From positions 16,187,976-16,251,975 of the forward strand of contig NC_021685.1 of assembly GCF_000247815.1 (NCBI RefSeq): DNA of 64,000 bases. Direction: 5' to 3'. Under the pieces are notes generated by a model that was not told the DNA's origin, ran no database searches, and saw only the letters and a list, made by a program, of their open reading frames with translations. The stretch's first letter is position 1, and each line of letters opens with the position of its first letter. This document shows, piece by piece, positions 1 through 13,100 of the stretch. This DNA is from Ficedula albicollis. Taxonomy: Eukaryota > Chordata > Aves > Passeriformes > Muscicapidae. Both the position numbers and the translations under genes were made by a program.

Positions 1-177
<177 letters not shown>

Positions 178-740
178 CGGCGGGACGGGGGGAGGGGAAC
201 GGGATGGGATGGGAGGGTAGCGAAATAAATAAATAAATGAAAGACAAACAACTGCGACACGAAAATTGAGCGGGGAAAGAGAGGGAAGGGGGAAGGATTA
301 AAGAAAAAAGAGGGGTCAAAAAAAGGGAGAGCAAAAAGGGGGGAGGAAAGGAGAGAGGACAGAGAGAAACAGAAGTAACGAAAAAGGCAGAAAAAAGAGG
401 GGCATAAAAAGGGGGACATGAAAAAAGGGGGGACATAAAGAGGGGCACAAAAAAAGGAGGATGCAAAAAAAAATGGGTGCACGCAAAAAATAAGGCGGAC
501 GCAAAAAAAAAAATAATAAAAAAGTGGGGGGACAAAAAAAAAGCCAAAGAAACAAAGGGAGGGGAAAACAAAAGCCCTCTGATCGGAGATTTCAGCCACA
601 GCTGTAGAGTTGGTGGCTGGCAGTCTCCACTGAGACTGCAGAGTATGCTACAAATAATAATAAAAACATTTAAATCTTTGTTTATTTCAGGAAAAGTCAC
701 ACAAAACAGGGGAAGGCAATGAGTTTGAACAAGGAACCGT
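178..740. repeat. Purine-rich low-complexity DNA
   Basis: The + strand is almost entirely A and G, with recurring short blocks such as GGGGACA and AAAAAAGGGG and a short TAAA run near 226-238. Open frames here are lysine/glycine or phenylalanine/proline-rich by composition only. It directly follows a poly-G run, so some of it may come from low-quality reads. I see no gene. Confidence 0.6.
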
Positions 741-1725
741 GTGGGACAGCTGTTCCCTTCCCCAGGGTCCCCCTCGCTGGGTGCTACTCAAGGGGTCCCC
801 CCGTTCCTTGGTGGGGAAAAGGTTGCAAGAAGTCCTTCCCTCTTTGCAGATCCACCACTGTCCCTCTGCAGTGGGTCAGCTGAGCCACAGTTCCCTCCTC
901 CAGCATCCACATCTGGATGTGTCACTTGGTTTTTCCTTTCTTCTTTGGGGGGACACAACCAGTACAGCACCCCCTCTGAGAGCATCAAAAAGCCAAGAGC
1001 CAGAAGTGACAGCTGTGAGTGCTCTGACCCCGGCAGGCAGGACAGGGCACCACACCTGCCTCAGCCAGGTGTCTTTAAAGCACCAAACCTGAGCCTTGCT
1101 TATGTAAATTGTGGTGTTGGACATTATGGCTGCTGTTCTCCTTCATAGTCTGTGTCTGGGCAGAGGTGTTTGCAGCTGGCATCAAGGTTAAAAGCCAATC
1201 AATAATTAAAATACAGAGAATACAACTCAGATTTTAGCACATTATTTTCACTCTTTGCTATTGTCCTAAAGATCCTCAAAGCCACCATGCTTGCCCTCAG
1301 CACTGGGACCAGCAGCCCAGCTCAGACCAGGGTCCCATCCTGCTGTTCCCCTGCAGTCTATCCCAGATGGGACAAGCCACCTTCCCACTGCATCCTGCCT
1401 CCACTTCCCGTCCCTCAGCTGCTCACGGCACCGGGTGACCGGCCCAGGCACCCACAACCTCTCTGCACAAGGACAGGACAGACTATTCCAAACAAAGCAG
1501 GCATTAGGGATGTTCTTTCCAAGATGAAGCAGAGGTGAAGCACTCACAGGTCACTGCACTGCAGCCTCCACTTCCAGCTGCTTTTCCTGGAGGGCGGGAG
1601 TCCATCCCCAGGGCCTCCCTGCCTCCTGCTTGCAGGCACACTGGCCTGTTCCAGCTGCTGGAGGGCAGCTGCAGGGTGCAGGCAGGGGCTGGGTGCAGGC
1701 AGGGGCTGGGCAGGAGGTGCAGGCA
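741..1725. other. Non-coding stretch, nothing recognised
   Basis: This is mixed-composition DNA. Its open frames overlap on both strands and show no domain, splice pattern or repeat family that I recognise. It lies about 8.4 kb upstream of IRF1. Confidence 0.4.
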
Positions 1726-1730
1726 GGTGC

Positions 1731-2118
1731 TGGCTGCAGGCAGGAGGTGCAGGCAGGGGCTGGCTGCAGGCAGGAGGTGCAGGCAGGGGCTGGCTGCAGG
1801 CAGGAGGTGCAGGCAGGGGCTGGCTGCAGGCAGGAGGTGCAGGCAGGGGCTGGCTGCAGGCAGGAGGTGCAGGCAGGGGCTGGCTGCAGGCAGGAGGTGC
1901 AGGCAGGGGCTGGCTGCAGGCAGGAGGTGCAGGCAGGGGCTGGCTGCAGGCAGGAGGTGCAGGCAGGGGCTGGCTGCAGGCAGGAGGTGCAGGCAGGGGC
2001 TGGCTGCAGGCAGGAGGTGCAGGCAGGGGCTGGCTGCAGGCAGGAGGTGCAGGCAGGGGCTGGCTGCAGGCAGGAGGTGCAGGCAGGGGCTGGCTGCAGG
2101 CAGGAGGTGCAGGCAGGG
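1731..2118. repeat. 30-bp minisatellite, about 13 copies
   Basis: A 30-bp GC-rich unit (GCAGGCAGGAGGTGCAGGCA plus GGGGCTGGCT) repeats about 13 times with almost no divergence, after a degenerate lead-in from about 1676. The period is divisible by three, so several frames stay open through it and give repetitive peptides. These are composition artefacts and not genes. The high identity between units suggests recent expansion or homogenisation. Confidence 0.95.
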
Positions 2119-5100
2119 TGGCCTCAATGAGCCCCCAGAAGGCCCCTACCTGCCCCTGAGAAGGGCTGGAGGCACAGCCCCACACTGCCACAGGCACTGG
2201 CCTGACCTTCCCTTCTGGCAGCTGGGAGGTTTGGCACCTTTTCCAATCAGTCCAGGATGCAGCAAATGCTCCAAGCCAGGAGCCAGATGAGAGGCACAGG
2301 CAGCCTTTCCCAGCACGTGCTGCTTGTCCCTTTGCCTTGACTCCTGCTCTGCAGAAGGCTAGTTGGGCAGGAGGTCCATCCCCACTCTCAGAGGGATACT
2401 CTAAGGGCAAATAAAAGAACTTGAAGACACAACTCACCGTTTTTTTCTACTGATATCAGCCCTAGCTTCACTGGCCAGGATTCCAGCAGTTTCAAGTGCA
2501 CAGATTCCCATTTGATTTGGGGGGTTCCTGGCCAGGATGCCAGGAGACCAGGGCACCCTGGGTCAGCACAGCCCTGTGACTGTCCCACACCTGCTCCACT
2601 TGCCCTGGGTGAAGACCACGTGCACCAGGAGAGGCCCAAGTCTCTCTGGCCTTTTTCAGGGAGCTCAAGCTGCTGCAGGTCTGCTGCAGGTCTGCAGGGC
2701 TGCCAGGTGCCTGAAACTCACAGGATTTCCCTCAGCTAATTGTTCATGACATGTCTGTGTCCTCCTTCAAGATTGGAGAGGGAAGTAAGGAGCATGGAAA
2801 GTCCTCAAGTGAAGTTTTTGCCATTTCCTTTATTCCCACCAAAACAAGCACAGAATTTCTTTTTGGTTTAATTTAAAAATCTGCTGTGCTATCACTGTGA
2901 AGAACTGGAATGATTTTGAGTCTTGAGATAGGTCTTTCCAATTCCAGGAAACTGTAAACGGCCCATCCCAGGATATATTTGTTGTAGCCTGCAGATCAGA
3001 GCACTTGCAGGGATTACATCATGCCAGCTGGGCAGAGTTTCAACATTTCTGACATTCATTCTCCTGCATGTGCTTCAAGCAAAGTTCCTTTCTGTAAAAT
3101 AGGCATTTATAAGAAATGGAAACAGCTTGCAGCCAGCCCTGCACCCGCACAGCTCCTGACCCAGAAGCAGCTCGTTTTGGTCATCTGCCTTGGCAGCTTT
3201 TAAGGCTGATACTCCATCCCTGCTCCCGAAAAACACCACTCTCCATTAACCCCTCACTGCCTGGAAAGCCCTTGGAAGGAAGAGGCATTTCCTGCCCATG
3301 GATGATCTCTGTCACCAACTGTGACAGCAGCTGGGTGCTCCTTAGTGAGGAGCCATGACAATGCTGAGGTTATACAAACAGCTCTGCACCCATGTTTTAT
3401 GTCCTGCTCCAAAAAGGAAATTTGTTTCTGGGTTGATGGGGAAAGGGGACAGAGGCAGGTGGTGGAGGGGTGTGGTGGAGAGTTACAAAGGACTTAAATT
3501 AGAGCAGGTTTCTCTTAAAGCAGGTGGAAAAGAGGAACAAACAAATCTTCACAGAGTGGGTTCTGGGAATGGGAAGGTCCTTATGCAGAGGTGGAAGGAA
3601 GCAGCCAGGGCCATGAGGAAAGAGATAAGAGTCTCCCTCTCACTCTGCTCTGGCAAACCCCTCCACAAACCCCTGCTCCATCCTGTGGTTGTGTACTCCC
3701 CCCACACAGATACTGCCTGGGCTTGCAGAGCCTCCCTGGGGTCACTGCCGAGTCACCAGAGGCAACTTTCTGTGGCAGCCACCAACCCCATCTCTCCCTG
3801 TCTCCATCTCCCCATCTCCCCATTGTCAGAGCACAGATTTCCCACTGTGGGCCTTCTCCCCAGGCTGGATTCCTAGGGGAAGGGAAAATCTTCAAGGACA
3901 AGACTGTCATGAGCACTTGGTATAATGCTCAAGCTCTTTCCTCCCAAGACACCTTGGAGATTTAGGACCCGAGGCTCACCTGGGGGTGAATGAGGCTTTT
4001 GAGTCAGTACCCACGTCAGCCAGCATGTCTGCACTGAAGTGTGCTGGTTTTCTGCCCTTTACCCTCCAGCTTCTCAAGGTGTTTCTGGATGTTTGGAGCC
4101 TCAGGTTCACCCCCTGGCACACAGGGTTCTGTATTAACCACGATTTCTTTCATATAGCACAGGATCAAAGCCATCCTGAGCTGCTTTAACAAGAAGAGTG
4201 ATGATGCCAGAGAAAAGAGACCCATGTTTATGAGAGACCTCAAGCCTCTATATCTGATCCATCCCCCTCCCTCCTTAGAGGCCATGCCAGGAGCTCCATG
4301 GCTGATGTCATCCAGGTCACGTTTTTTGCATCACTTAAATTACAGTCTTCCTAGAAGCTCCTTATCTCAGGGCACTGGCTGAGGGGGAGAGGTACGTGTT
4401 GTAGGATGACAAACACAACTTGCTGGAAGATGTTTGGGATTGAATTTGGTTTTAAAAGAGATACCATTAAAAATTACTTCTGCATTCAACAGTCCTAGAC
4501 TTGGGATCTCCCTGTATCAAGTAAATGTGATAAAATATGTCAGTGATCTGCTTCTCTGTGTCTCAGCTTATTGATAAAACAAGGGAACTGGAAACTCATG
4601 GGGGGAATATGAAAAAAGGTGTACAAGGTAAGACACCTGTGAAATAAAGCTGGAGCAGGGCTATGATTCTACAGAGAATAAAGATGTTGACATGATGGAA
4701 ATTCTTGAGTGATTAACTGGGTGGAGCAGAAGGGCTTTATGGCCAACCATTTATTGACTCCCTGAGATTATTCCTTCATTATACTTTTATATAGGACAAA
4801 TTTAAGTGAATATTCATGCTATATTAGGTAAGCTGCTGAAAGGGTGATTAGTGTAGTGGGATAAATGAGAGGAAGGAATCAGTTTAATAAGGAGGACATT
4901 TTCTAAGTGTGGTGTAAGGGAGTCTGACGCTCAATAACATTGTGGAGGCACAAGTTTCCTTGTTTAAGCAGAAAGACAGCAAAAAAGCAAACAAATATAA
5001 GGCATCTCAGGCTGGGCAGGTCCTGCTCCATGGAAACATCCCATGCAGATGTGGGACAGGACACAGATAGAAAAGTCAATTAAGTTTCATTATGTAGGAT

Positions 5101-6161
5101 CTGTCTGAGTTCAAACTCGAGGAAAGAAGATGAGATTGAGGGGTGGGGCTGTTAACTTTCCTTCGTGCATTTCTATTCTAGGTCTATTTATTTGGTGTCT
5201 GATCTCAATTCCTGACAAGATACAGACTAAAAAGTCAGTAAGGGTCTCAAGAGTACTGAAGTCATGGATCAAAAAAGAGTTACTATTCAAAATTCGGTCA
5301 TTTAAGGTGTTTGATACATTTGGTGTGCACAGACCTTGGCCCATGAAACCAGGAAGCTCAGAATCCATTTTTTCTAAAGCTGGGTGAGTGGTGAAAGCAA
5401 ACCATGGGAGGTTGTAGCTCAAAAGCAATCAGTGTAATCTCTTTTTGTCAATATTTAGGTTGTACAAGAGGTGATATGACTATTTTTGTAGATGAAATTT
5501 ACACTGAAATATCAAATATCTTCTTGTCTTCTCTTTTTCAAGCTATGTTTATGTTAGCTTCTATTTGTCTAGTAATATCTAGTATTTCTCCTTCTTCGAT
5601 TATTTGCTAATTTACCTAATATGTTGTATCTTTACCTATGGTGAAATCTCTGTGGTGAATGGTGCCTCCCTCAGCACAAAGACTGGAGGATCCTACCACA
5701 AGTTAAGTGTGTCAAGTCGACAAAAAAGCATTAGTTAAGAGAAAGCATGGGACTCCTACAGGGTGTTTCTCTGCAGTTAAAAACAAGGTTGGGGCTTCTC
5801 CTTCATCTTGATGTTAAAAGAAGCAAACCTGCCAGAGCAGGCAGTCGGTGGGGTGGTGTCACACTTCTGTCTCAGCTGCCCCTGCATCTTTGTACCTCTC
5901 TCCCAATATAAATTCCTGTTGCATATGACTACAAACCTTCCTTGAAATTATGGAAGTGATTAAAAATGTTCTAATATTCCACTGAATGGAATGCACCTTG
6001 AAGACATTGGGTGAAAATCTAATGCCCTTGTCATACAGTTACAGTGGACTGAAGAGAAATCCTGGTGGTTTCAGTAACCTTCTGTCATGATGCCCTTTCC
6101 CTTCTTCAGGCTTCGTCCAAGAGGGATAAGAGGGAACAATACCATTGGTCACCCTTTTTCA
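2119..6161. other. Non-coding stretch, nothing recognised
   Basis: About 4 kb of mixed DNA upstream of IRF1. I looked for exons of IL5, which lies upstream of IRF1 in mammals (established gene order), and recognised none. All open frames are short and overlap others on the opposite strand. A diverged old repeat cannot be excluded by eye. Confidence 0.4.
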
Positions 6162-6408
6162 TAGAATCACAGAATCCCAGGGTGTTTTGGATTGGAAGGG
6201 ACCTTAAAGGTGCCAACACCTTGCAATAAGGACACCTTCCACCAGACCAGGTTGCTTCAAGCCCCATCCAACATATCCTTGAACACTTTGGGACAAAGCA
6301 TCCTCTCTGGGCAACCTGTTGCAAGGCAGGAAGAATTTATTTTTAATATCTAATCTCAACCTATCCTTCTCTCAAGCACGAAGCCATTTCCCCTTGTCCT
6401 GCCACTGG
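6162..6408 (-). mobile_element. CR1 LINE 3' end fragment
   Basis: The + strand reads TCATAGAATCACAGAATC, then GGAAGGGACCTTAAAG, CACCTTCCACCAGACCAGG and CTCTGGGCAACCTGTT. This is the antisense of the avian CR1 3' UTR, whose sense strand ends in ATTCTATG-type octamers. It is a 5'-truncated copy of about 250 bp, typical for CR1. Confidence 0.92.
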
Positions 6409-6529
6409 TCTGCTGAGGCCAGGTGGGTACCTGGCACACGCTGGTCCCTGGTTTAGGTACACCATGGTGTGCACCAGAACTGCTTTGGCGACTCCACCGT
6501 CTCTCCTAGAGAAGGGGCTACATCACTCT

Positions 6530-6675
6530 GCGGGACGGGGGCTGCATCCCCTGGGGGGACGGGGACTGGGTACTTCCATGGGACAGGGACTGGATGCCTC
6601 TGTGGGACAGGGACTAGATCCCTCCACGGGACAGAGACTGGGTTCTTGGGCGGGACAGCAGCTGGATCCCCGCGG
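6530..6675. repeat. Degenerate GGGACNGGGACTGG repeat
   Basis: About five loosely spaced units built around GGGACAGGGACTGGAT with a period near 33 bp. It grades into the 23-bp minisatellite to its right and may be an older relative of it. Confidence 0.65.
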
Positions 6676-7067
6676 GGTTTGGTGCTGGATCCGTGCACAG
6701 GTCGGTAATGGGTCCGTGCACAGCTCGGTGCTGGATCCGTCCATAGCTCGGTGCTGGACCCGTGCACAGCTCGGTGCTGGATCCCCGCGCGGTTCGGTGC
6801 TAGATCCGTGCACAGGTCGGTGCTGGGTCCGTGCACAGTTCGGTGCTGGGTCCGTGCACAGCTCGGTGCTGGATCCGTGCACAGCTCGGTGCTAGATCCA
6901 TGCACAGCTCGGTGCCGGGTCCGGGCACAGGTCGGTGCTGGATCCGTGCACAGCTCGGTGCCGGATCCATGCACAGCTCGGTGCTAGATCCGTGCACAGG
7001 TCGGTGCTGGGTCCGTGCACAGCTCGGTGCTGGATCCGTGCACAGCTCGGTGCTGGATCCGTGCACA
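6676..7067. repeat. 23-bp minisatellite, about 17 copies
   Basis: The unit is close to TCGGTGCTGGATCCGTGCAC plus AGC, 23 bp long, with scattered substitutions (CTGGGTCC, CTAGATCC, CAGGTCGG). Because 23 is not divisible by three, the frames cycle and give repetitive peptides on both strands. The array ends exactly where the 1603-base G run starts, so its true right edge is unknown. Confidence 0.95.
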
Positions 7068-8673
<1,606 letters not shown>

Positions 8674-8780
8674 CCAGAGCCGGCGGCGGGCGGCGGGAGC
8701 GCGACAGCGGGGACACAGCTCGGCACTGCGGGCACAGCGAGGTGGGTCACGGGGCAACCTGTGCTGTGCTGTGCTATAGC

Positions 8781-9140
8781 ATATCCTATATCCTATATCC
8801 TATATCCTATATCCTATATCCTATATCCTATATCCTATATCCTATATCCTATATCCTATATCCTATATCCTATATCCTATATCCTATATCCTATATCCTA
8901 TATCCTATATCCTATATCCTATATCCTATATCCTCTATATCCTATATTCTATCCTATCATATCCTATCGTATCCTATATCCTATATCCTATATCCTATAT
9001 CCTATATCCTATATCCTATATCCTATATCCTATATCCTATATCCTATATCCTATATCCTATATCCTATATCCTATATCCTATATCCTATATCCTATCCTG
9101 TATCCTTTATCCTATCCTGTCCTGTCCTGTACTATCCTAT
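8781..9140. repeat. TATATCC heptamer microsatellite
   Basis: A nearly perfect TATATCC array fills 8781-8935. A degraded centre follows (TATTCTATCC, TATCGTATCC), then a second clean block at about 8969-9093 and a tail of TATCC and TGTCC pentamers. The 7-bp period keeps some frames open (ISYILYP-like peptides); these are not genes. It sits just upstream of the IRF1 CpG-rich region. Confidence 0.95.
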
Positions 9141-9295
9141 CTCACCATTAGCCCCCCACTTTGCGCAGCACGGAGGTTTCAGGGTCCATGGGAGCGGTGC
9201 CTCTGTCGTGCGGGGGAGTTTTGGAGGCGGAGCGGGCGCGTCGCTCCGGCAGCCGTCGGGTGGGCGCCGCGCATCCCTCCCGCGGGCCCGGGGAG

Positions 9296-9345
9296 GGGAC
9301 AGGCTCGGCGGGCTGTCCCAGGGACAGGCTCGGCGAGCTGTCCCT
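9296..9345. repeat. 25-bp tandem duplication in promoter
   Basis: Two adjacent 25-bp units that start GGGACAGGCTCGGCG and end CTGTCCC differ at only two positions (9296-9320 and 9321-9345). Confidence 0.85.
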
Positions 9346-9401
9346 CGCCCCCCCGGGCCGGGCACGGCTCCGCTCGGCGATCAGCCCCGGGGGAGCGGGC
9401 G

Positions 9402-9481
9402 GCCGAGCGCCGCTGCTCGGGGCAGCGCTTGGGGACCCTGCGCCGAGCGCCGCTGCTCGGGGCAGCGCTTGGAGACCCTGC
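9402..9481. repeat. 40-bp tandem duplication in promoter
   Basis: Two adjacent 40-bp units, GCCGAGCGCCGCTGCTCGGG through GACCCTGC, differ by a single base (9402-9441 and 9442-9481). Confidence 0.88.
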
Positions 9482-10162
9482 CCGGGACGGGCACTTCCCG
9501 GGGTCTCGTTCCGTCCCCGAGCAGCGGGTCGCTGGTGAAAGTTAGAAAAGTGTCCTTTAGGCGGTCTTGGCCTGTGTGTCTTGGGAAAACAACACAAACA
9601 GGAAATTATTTGTGCAAAGGAAGCGCCGGGAGGGCCGGTCCTTGCGGCGCCAGCGTCCGGCTCCTCGGGACGGGTCGCGGAGGAATTGGGGAACTGGGGA
9701 TACCCACCTGAAGCGGCACCGCTGCCCCTGCCTTGCGCAACTTAATTAATAATAAACTTTCCAGTAGAGGCTTGTGCAGTCGGTGCCTGTCCGTGGCTGC
9801 AGAGCGGGGAACACCCGCACCCAGCGCGGTGCTGGCTCCCTCCCAGAACCGGGCTCGAACCGGGCCCGAGCGCTCCCACGCTGAGCTCCCCACGCAGCAC
9901 GGGCTGAACACCCACTGCTGCCATCGGCCTCTGCCGAATTCCAAGCCTGAGCCCCGTTCTGGAGCTGAGCCAGGCGCAGCAGGAAGCATTTCCCTCCCGG
10001 AGCAGGTGAGAGGCTCTGAACGAGAGTTGAGACTCCGGGAAAGTAGTTCCGTCATTGGTGGTGATGCTGAGCACAGAAGGTGTGGAAGGAACGACGCTGT
10101 AGAGTGGTTGAACTAGTGGTGAGGGTTTGTCTGACCTGTTTGTTGCTTCTTTCACAGCCAAT

Positions 10163-13100
10163 ATGCCAGTGTCCAGAATGCGCATGAGGCCCTGGCTGGA
10201 AATGCAGATTGATTCCAATCAAATACCAGGACTGATATGGATTAACAAGGTGAGGCTGCTTTGTACTATTATCACCATTATTAGTACTATTAGTGTATCA
10301 TTAACAATCCTCGTTCTTAAATGACACTAAATACAAGATCATAAAGGAAAAGACGTGGAGAAAACTTGACAGCATTACGTTTAAAAAGCAACAGTTTTTG
10401 TTTGCAGAAAAGGTAGCTCTGGTTGGTACACAGTGGAGTAGTTCCATTTTTCCCTCAGAAAATTCCAAGGAGGGGAATGATAAATTGCAGTGAAAACATT
10501 CTGAGTATATTGGAGAATGAAGAAACCTTCAAAATCACTTTTAACTCCTGCTGCTCGCTGAGCCAAGTCACCTCCTGTCCCAGATAAGCAGCTGCTATTA
10601 TACTCCAGTTGCTTCCATTTTCAAGATTCAGCCTGAAAGAAATGTTGTATTTTTTGTCTGTAAGGCCGAAAGGTCTGTCACCAGGGTGTAGCACAGGTTG
10701 AGATCACTGAGCTTATTGAACCAAGTCTCTGAAGTTTCCATATCCATCCCAAGAGGATATTTAAGCTACATTTTTTGTAGGATTGCTGCAGGATCTTATG
10801 GGCAAATTAAAAAAGGGATTCTCCAACAAAGTGTATCGAGAAAAAAATGCTGTAATTTATGACATACAAATGGGTTAGATGTGATGTATTGAAACTATTC
10901 TGGGATAGAGTTGATAATACTGCTCACTTCTACTGTACTGTAGCACCTTTGGGTTTTTTTCCCAGTTTCAGAAACCATAAAAAGCCTTAAATGCTATGGA
11001 CAAAATAGATGGAATCATGGCTATTTAACTAAAATATAGATTAAATAGCCATTGTAGTTAAATGCCAATAGTTATAACCCCCCATGCTTTAAAATCTGGA
11101 ACGGGGGGTTATAACATTTCTGAGCTGCAACTGAGAACTCTGATTAAATCCATCATTCCAAACTGGCATGTGGTGTTTCTTTTGCAATTTAAATCTCTAT
11201 TGGTTTAATTTCAGGATAAGAGGATATTTCAAATCCCATGGAAACATGCAGCTAAGCATGGCTGGGACATGGAGAAGGATGCCTGCCTTTTCAGGAGTTG
11301 GGCCATTCATACAGGTGTGTGCTGGCTTTACATTCCCATCTGTCATATGACTATCTTAAACAAGGCTTTTTTTTTTTTTTTGCCTTGACTTACACTAGCA
11401 GTTAGATTAACTACTAGTGTATATGTATCAGGAAATAGAATGTTGGTATCTTTTGGTGGGAAAAACCAGCACTGGAAAGTCTAAAATACATAACTCATCT
11501 CTTGTACCTACCTTTATAGGAAGGTATAAAGAAGGTGAGAAAGATCCTGATCCAAAAACCTGGAAGGCAAATTTCCGCTGTGCCATGAATTCCCTGCCTG
11601 ACATCGAAGAAGTGAAGGATAAAAGCATCAACAAGGGCTCCAGTGCTGTCAGGGTTTACAGGATGCTGCCACCCTTGACAAAGCATCAGAAGAAAGGTAA
11701 ACCCTTGTCAATCCAGCCAGAGTTACACTGGTAAACAGCACTTAAATGCCTTGCTCTACATCAGCAGGGGCTAACAGACACTGGTGCTACTAGGCTTGCT
11801 CACTGATTATTGCTAGGAACAGCTTGTACAAACAATTAATTTTATCCCAAATTCCTTAAATGTGCCTAAAGGCAGCATCAAGGGGTCAGGGGGACTGGCT
11901 GGTGCTGTCGGTGGTTGAGCTTGCTGAGCAGGTTTCAAGGCTGCAAGAGCTCACACTTGCCTAAAATGTGCAGCCCTTTCTCACATTCATCTTACTTTAT
12001 TTCACAGAAAGGAAGTCAAAGTCTTCAAGAGAAGCAAGAAACAGGAGCAAGAGAATGGTATGTGTCTGTAGAGGCAGCTGAAGAAGCTAGAGGTTTTTGT
12101 GGTTTTCTTTCTTAACATTTTTTTCATATGGGAACCTGCGTGTACTTAGACAAGTCTTTCATGCTTTACCCTTGTTTTCACAGTGTTTTGAAGAGACGAG
12201 GCTGAAAGAGTCAGCAGAAAGCTTAACCAACACTCCCTTGCCAGATGACCACAGTGGCTACACCATTCACGAGTATGCAGGGCAGGAAGTGGAGGTGGAG
12301 AGCACAGCCATCACCTTAGGTGAGACGCTGGGTTTAGGTCTGAGCAGAGTGGAAAATGCCATTTGCGCCGAACCCACGGTCAGAGACGAGCCTTGGGGCT
12401 GGGGCAGCTGCAGTGTCAGACTGGCAGGGAGGGAACAGAGGTGCCCGTCTCTGTCCTGTGAGTACCAGCTCCTGGTGCATCCCACAGGCCTGTCCCCCTG
12501 CAAGGTGAGCAGCTCCCTGCCTGACTGGAGGCCAGCAATGGAAGTCACCGTGGCTGACAGCACCAACGACCTCTACCAGCTCCAGGTGTCTCCCCTGGCT
12601 TCATCCTCTGAAGGTGGGTACTGCTTTTTTCCTGCCCCAGTCTTTCACTGGTCTGCTGGAGGCAAGGCATCAGAATGAAAGGAGTGCCTGGGCCAACAGG
12701 AGGAACAAGAGCTGTTGTGTAGAAAAAACAACCCCCCCATCTGATAGATTTGGGAATTTGGAGTTGCCAAACCAACCAGGGTGCAGAAGGGAAGAGCTGG
12801 CACATGCCACCTGCCCGTGGGTGAAAAGCTGTGAAATGCCACCTGCTCCAGCAGAGATGGTGGAGGCAGCTGTGCTTCCCACTGGGAAAATGAATAATTA
12901 ACATACATATACCAGAGTGGTTCTTCACTTGGGGTGCAAATCACCTTCCTCCTGTCATCTCCCACAGCGAGTGGAACTGCTCTGTTGAGTCCTGGGGAGG
13001 CATCAGAGCCCTGCACCTCAACCTGCAGTTTTTGAAGAGCATCAGAGAGGAAGGGCTGTGAGGAGTCTGGGGTGGGCATGAATAAAATGTAGTCAGGTTG

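Larger units (their letters stand above)
9150..10005 (+). promoter_or_regulatory. IRF1: CpG-rich IRF1 promoter and probable 5' UTR exon
   Basis: This GC- and CpG-rich stretch ends about 150 bp before the first coding exon. IRF1 genes have a non-coding first exon and a TATA-less CpG promoter (established). A plausible exon 1 donor is GAGCAG|GTGAGA, with the exon ending at 10005, which gives a very short intron 1 (10006-10157). By eye I find no perfect TTCNNNGAA STAT site in 9540-10110; CTCCGGGAA at 10033 is one base off. GGGGATACCC at 9696-9705 is a weak NF-kB-like match. The start site cannot be fixed from sequence alone, and upstream control DNA may be hidden behind the poly-G run. Confidence 0.6.

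Noticed and set aside
1504..2437. Repetitive proteins of 166-297 codons on both strands
   Set aside because: Frames are opened by the 30-bp minisatellite, whose period is divisible by three. There is no start context, domain or exon structure.
740..6160. IL5 exons upstream of IRF1
   Set aside because: Mammalian gene order made me look, but no recognisable IL5 exon was found. Short diverged cytokine exons could escape the eye, so this is not proof of absence.
6676..7067. CRISPR array
   Set aside because: Units are contiguous 23-mers without unique spacers, in a vertebrate genome.
12008..12319. IRF1 frame read straight through intron DNA as a larger exon
   Set aside because: The split at 12057/12184 keeps phase and matches the 50-bp exon known in IRF1. 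Read-through adds unconserved residues.
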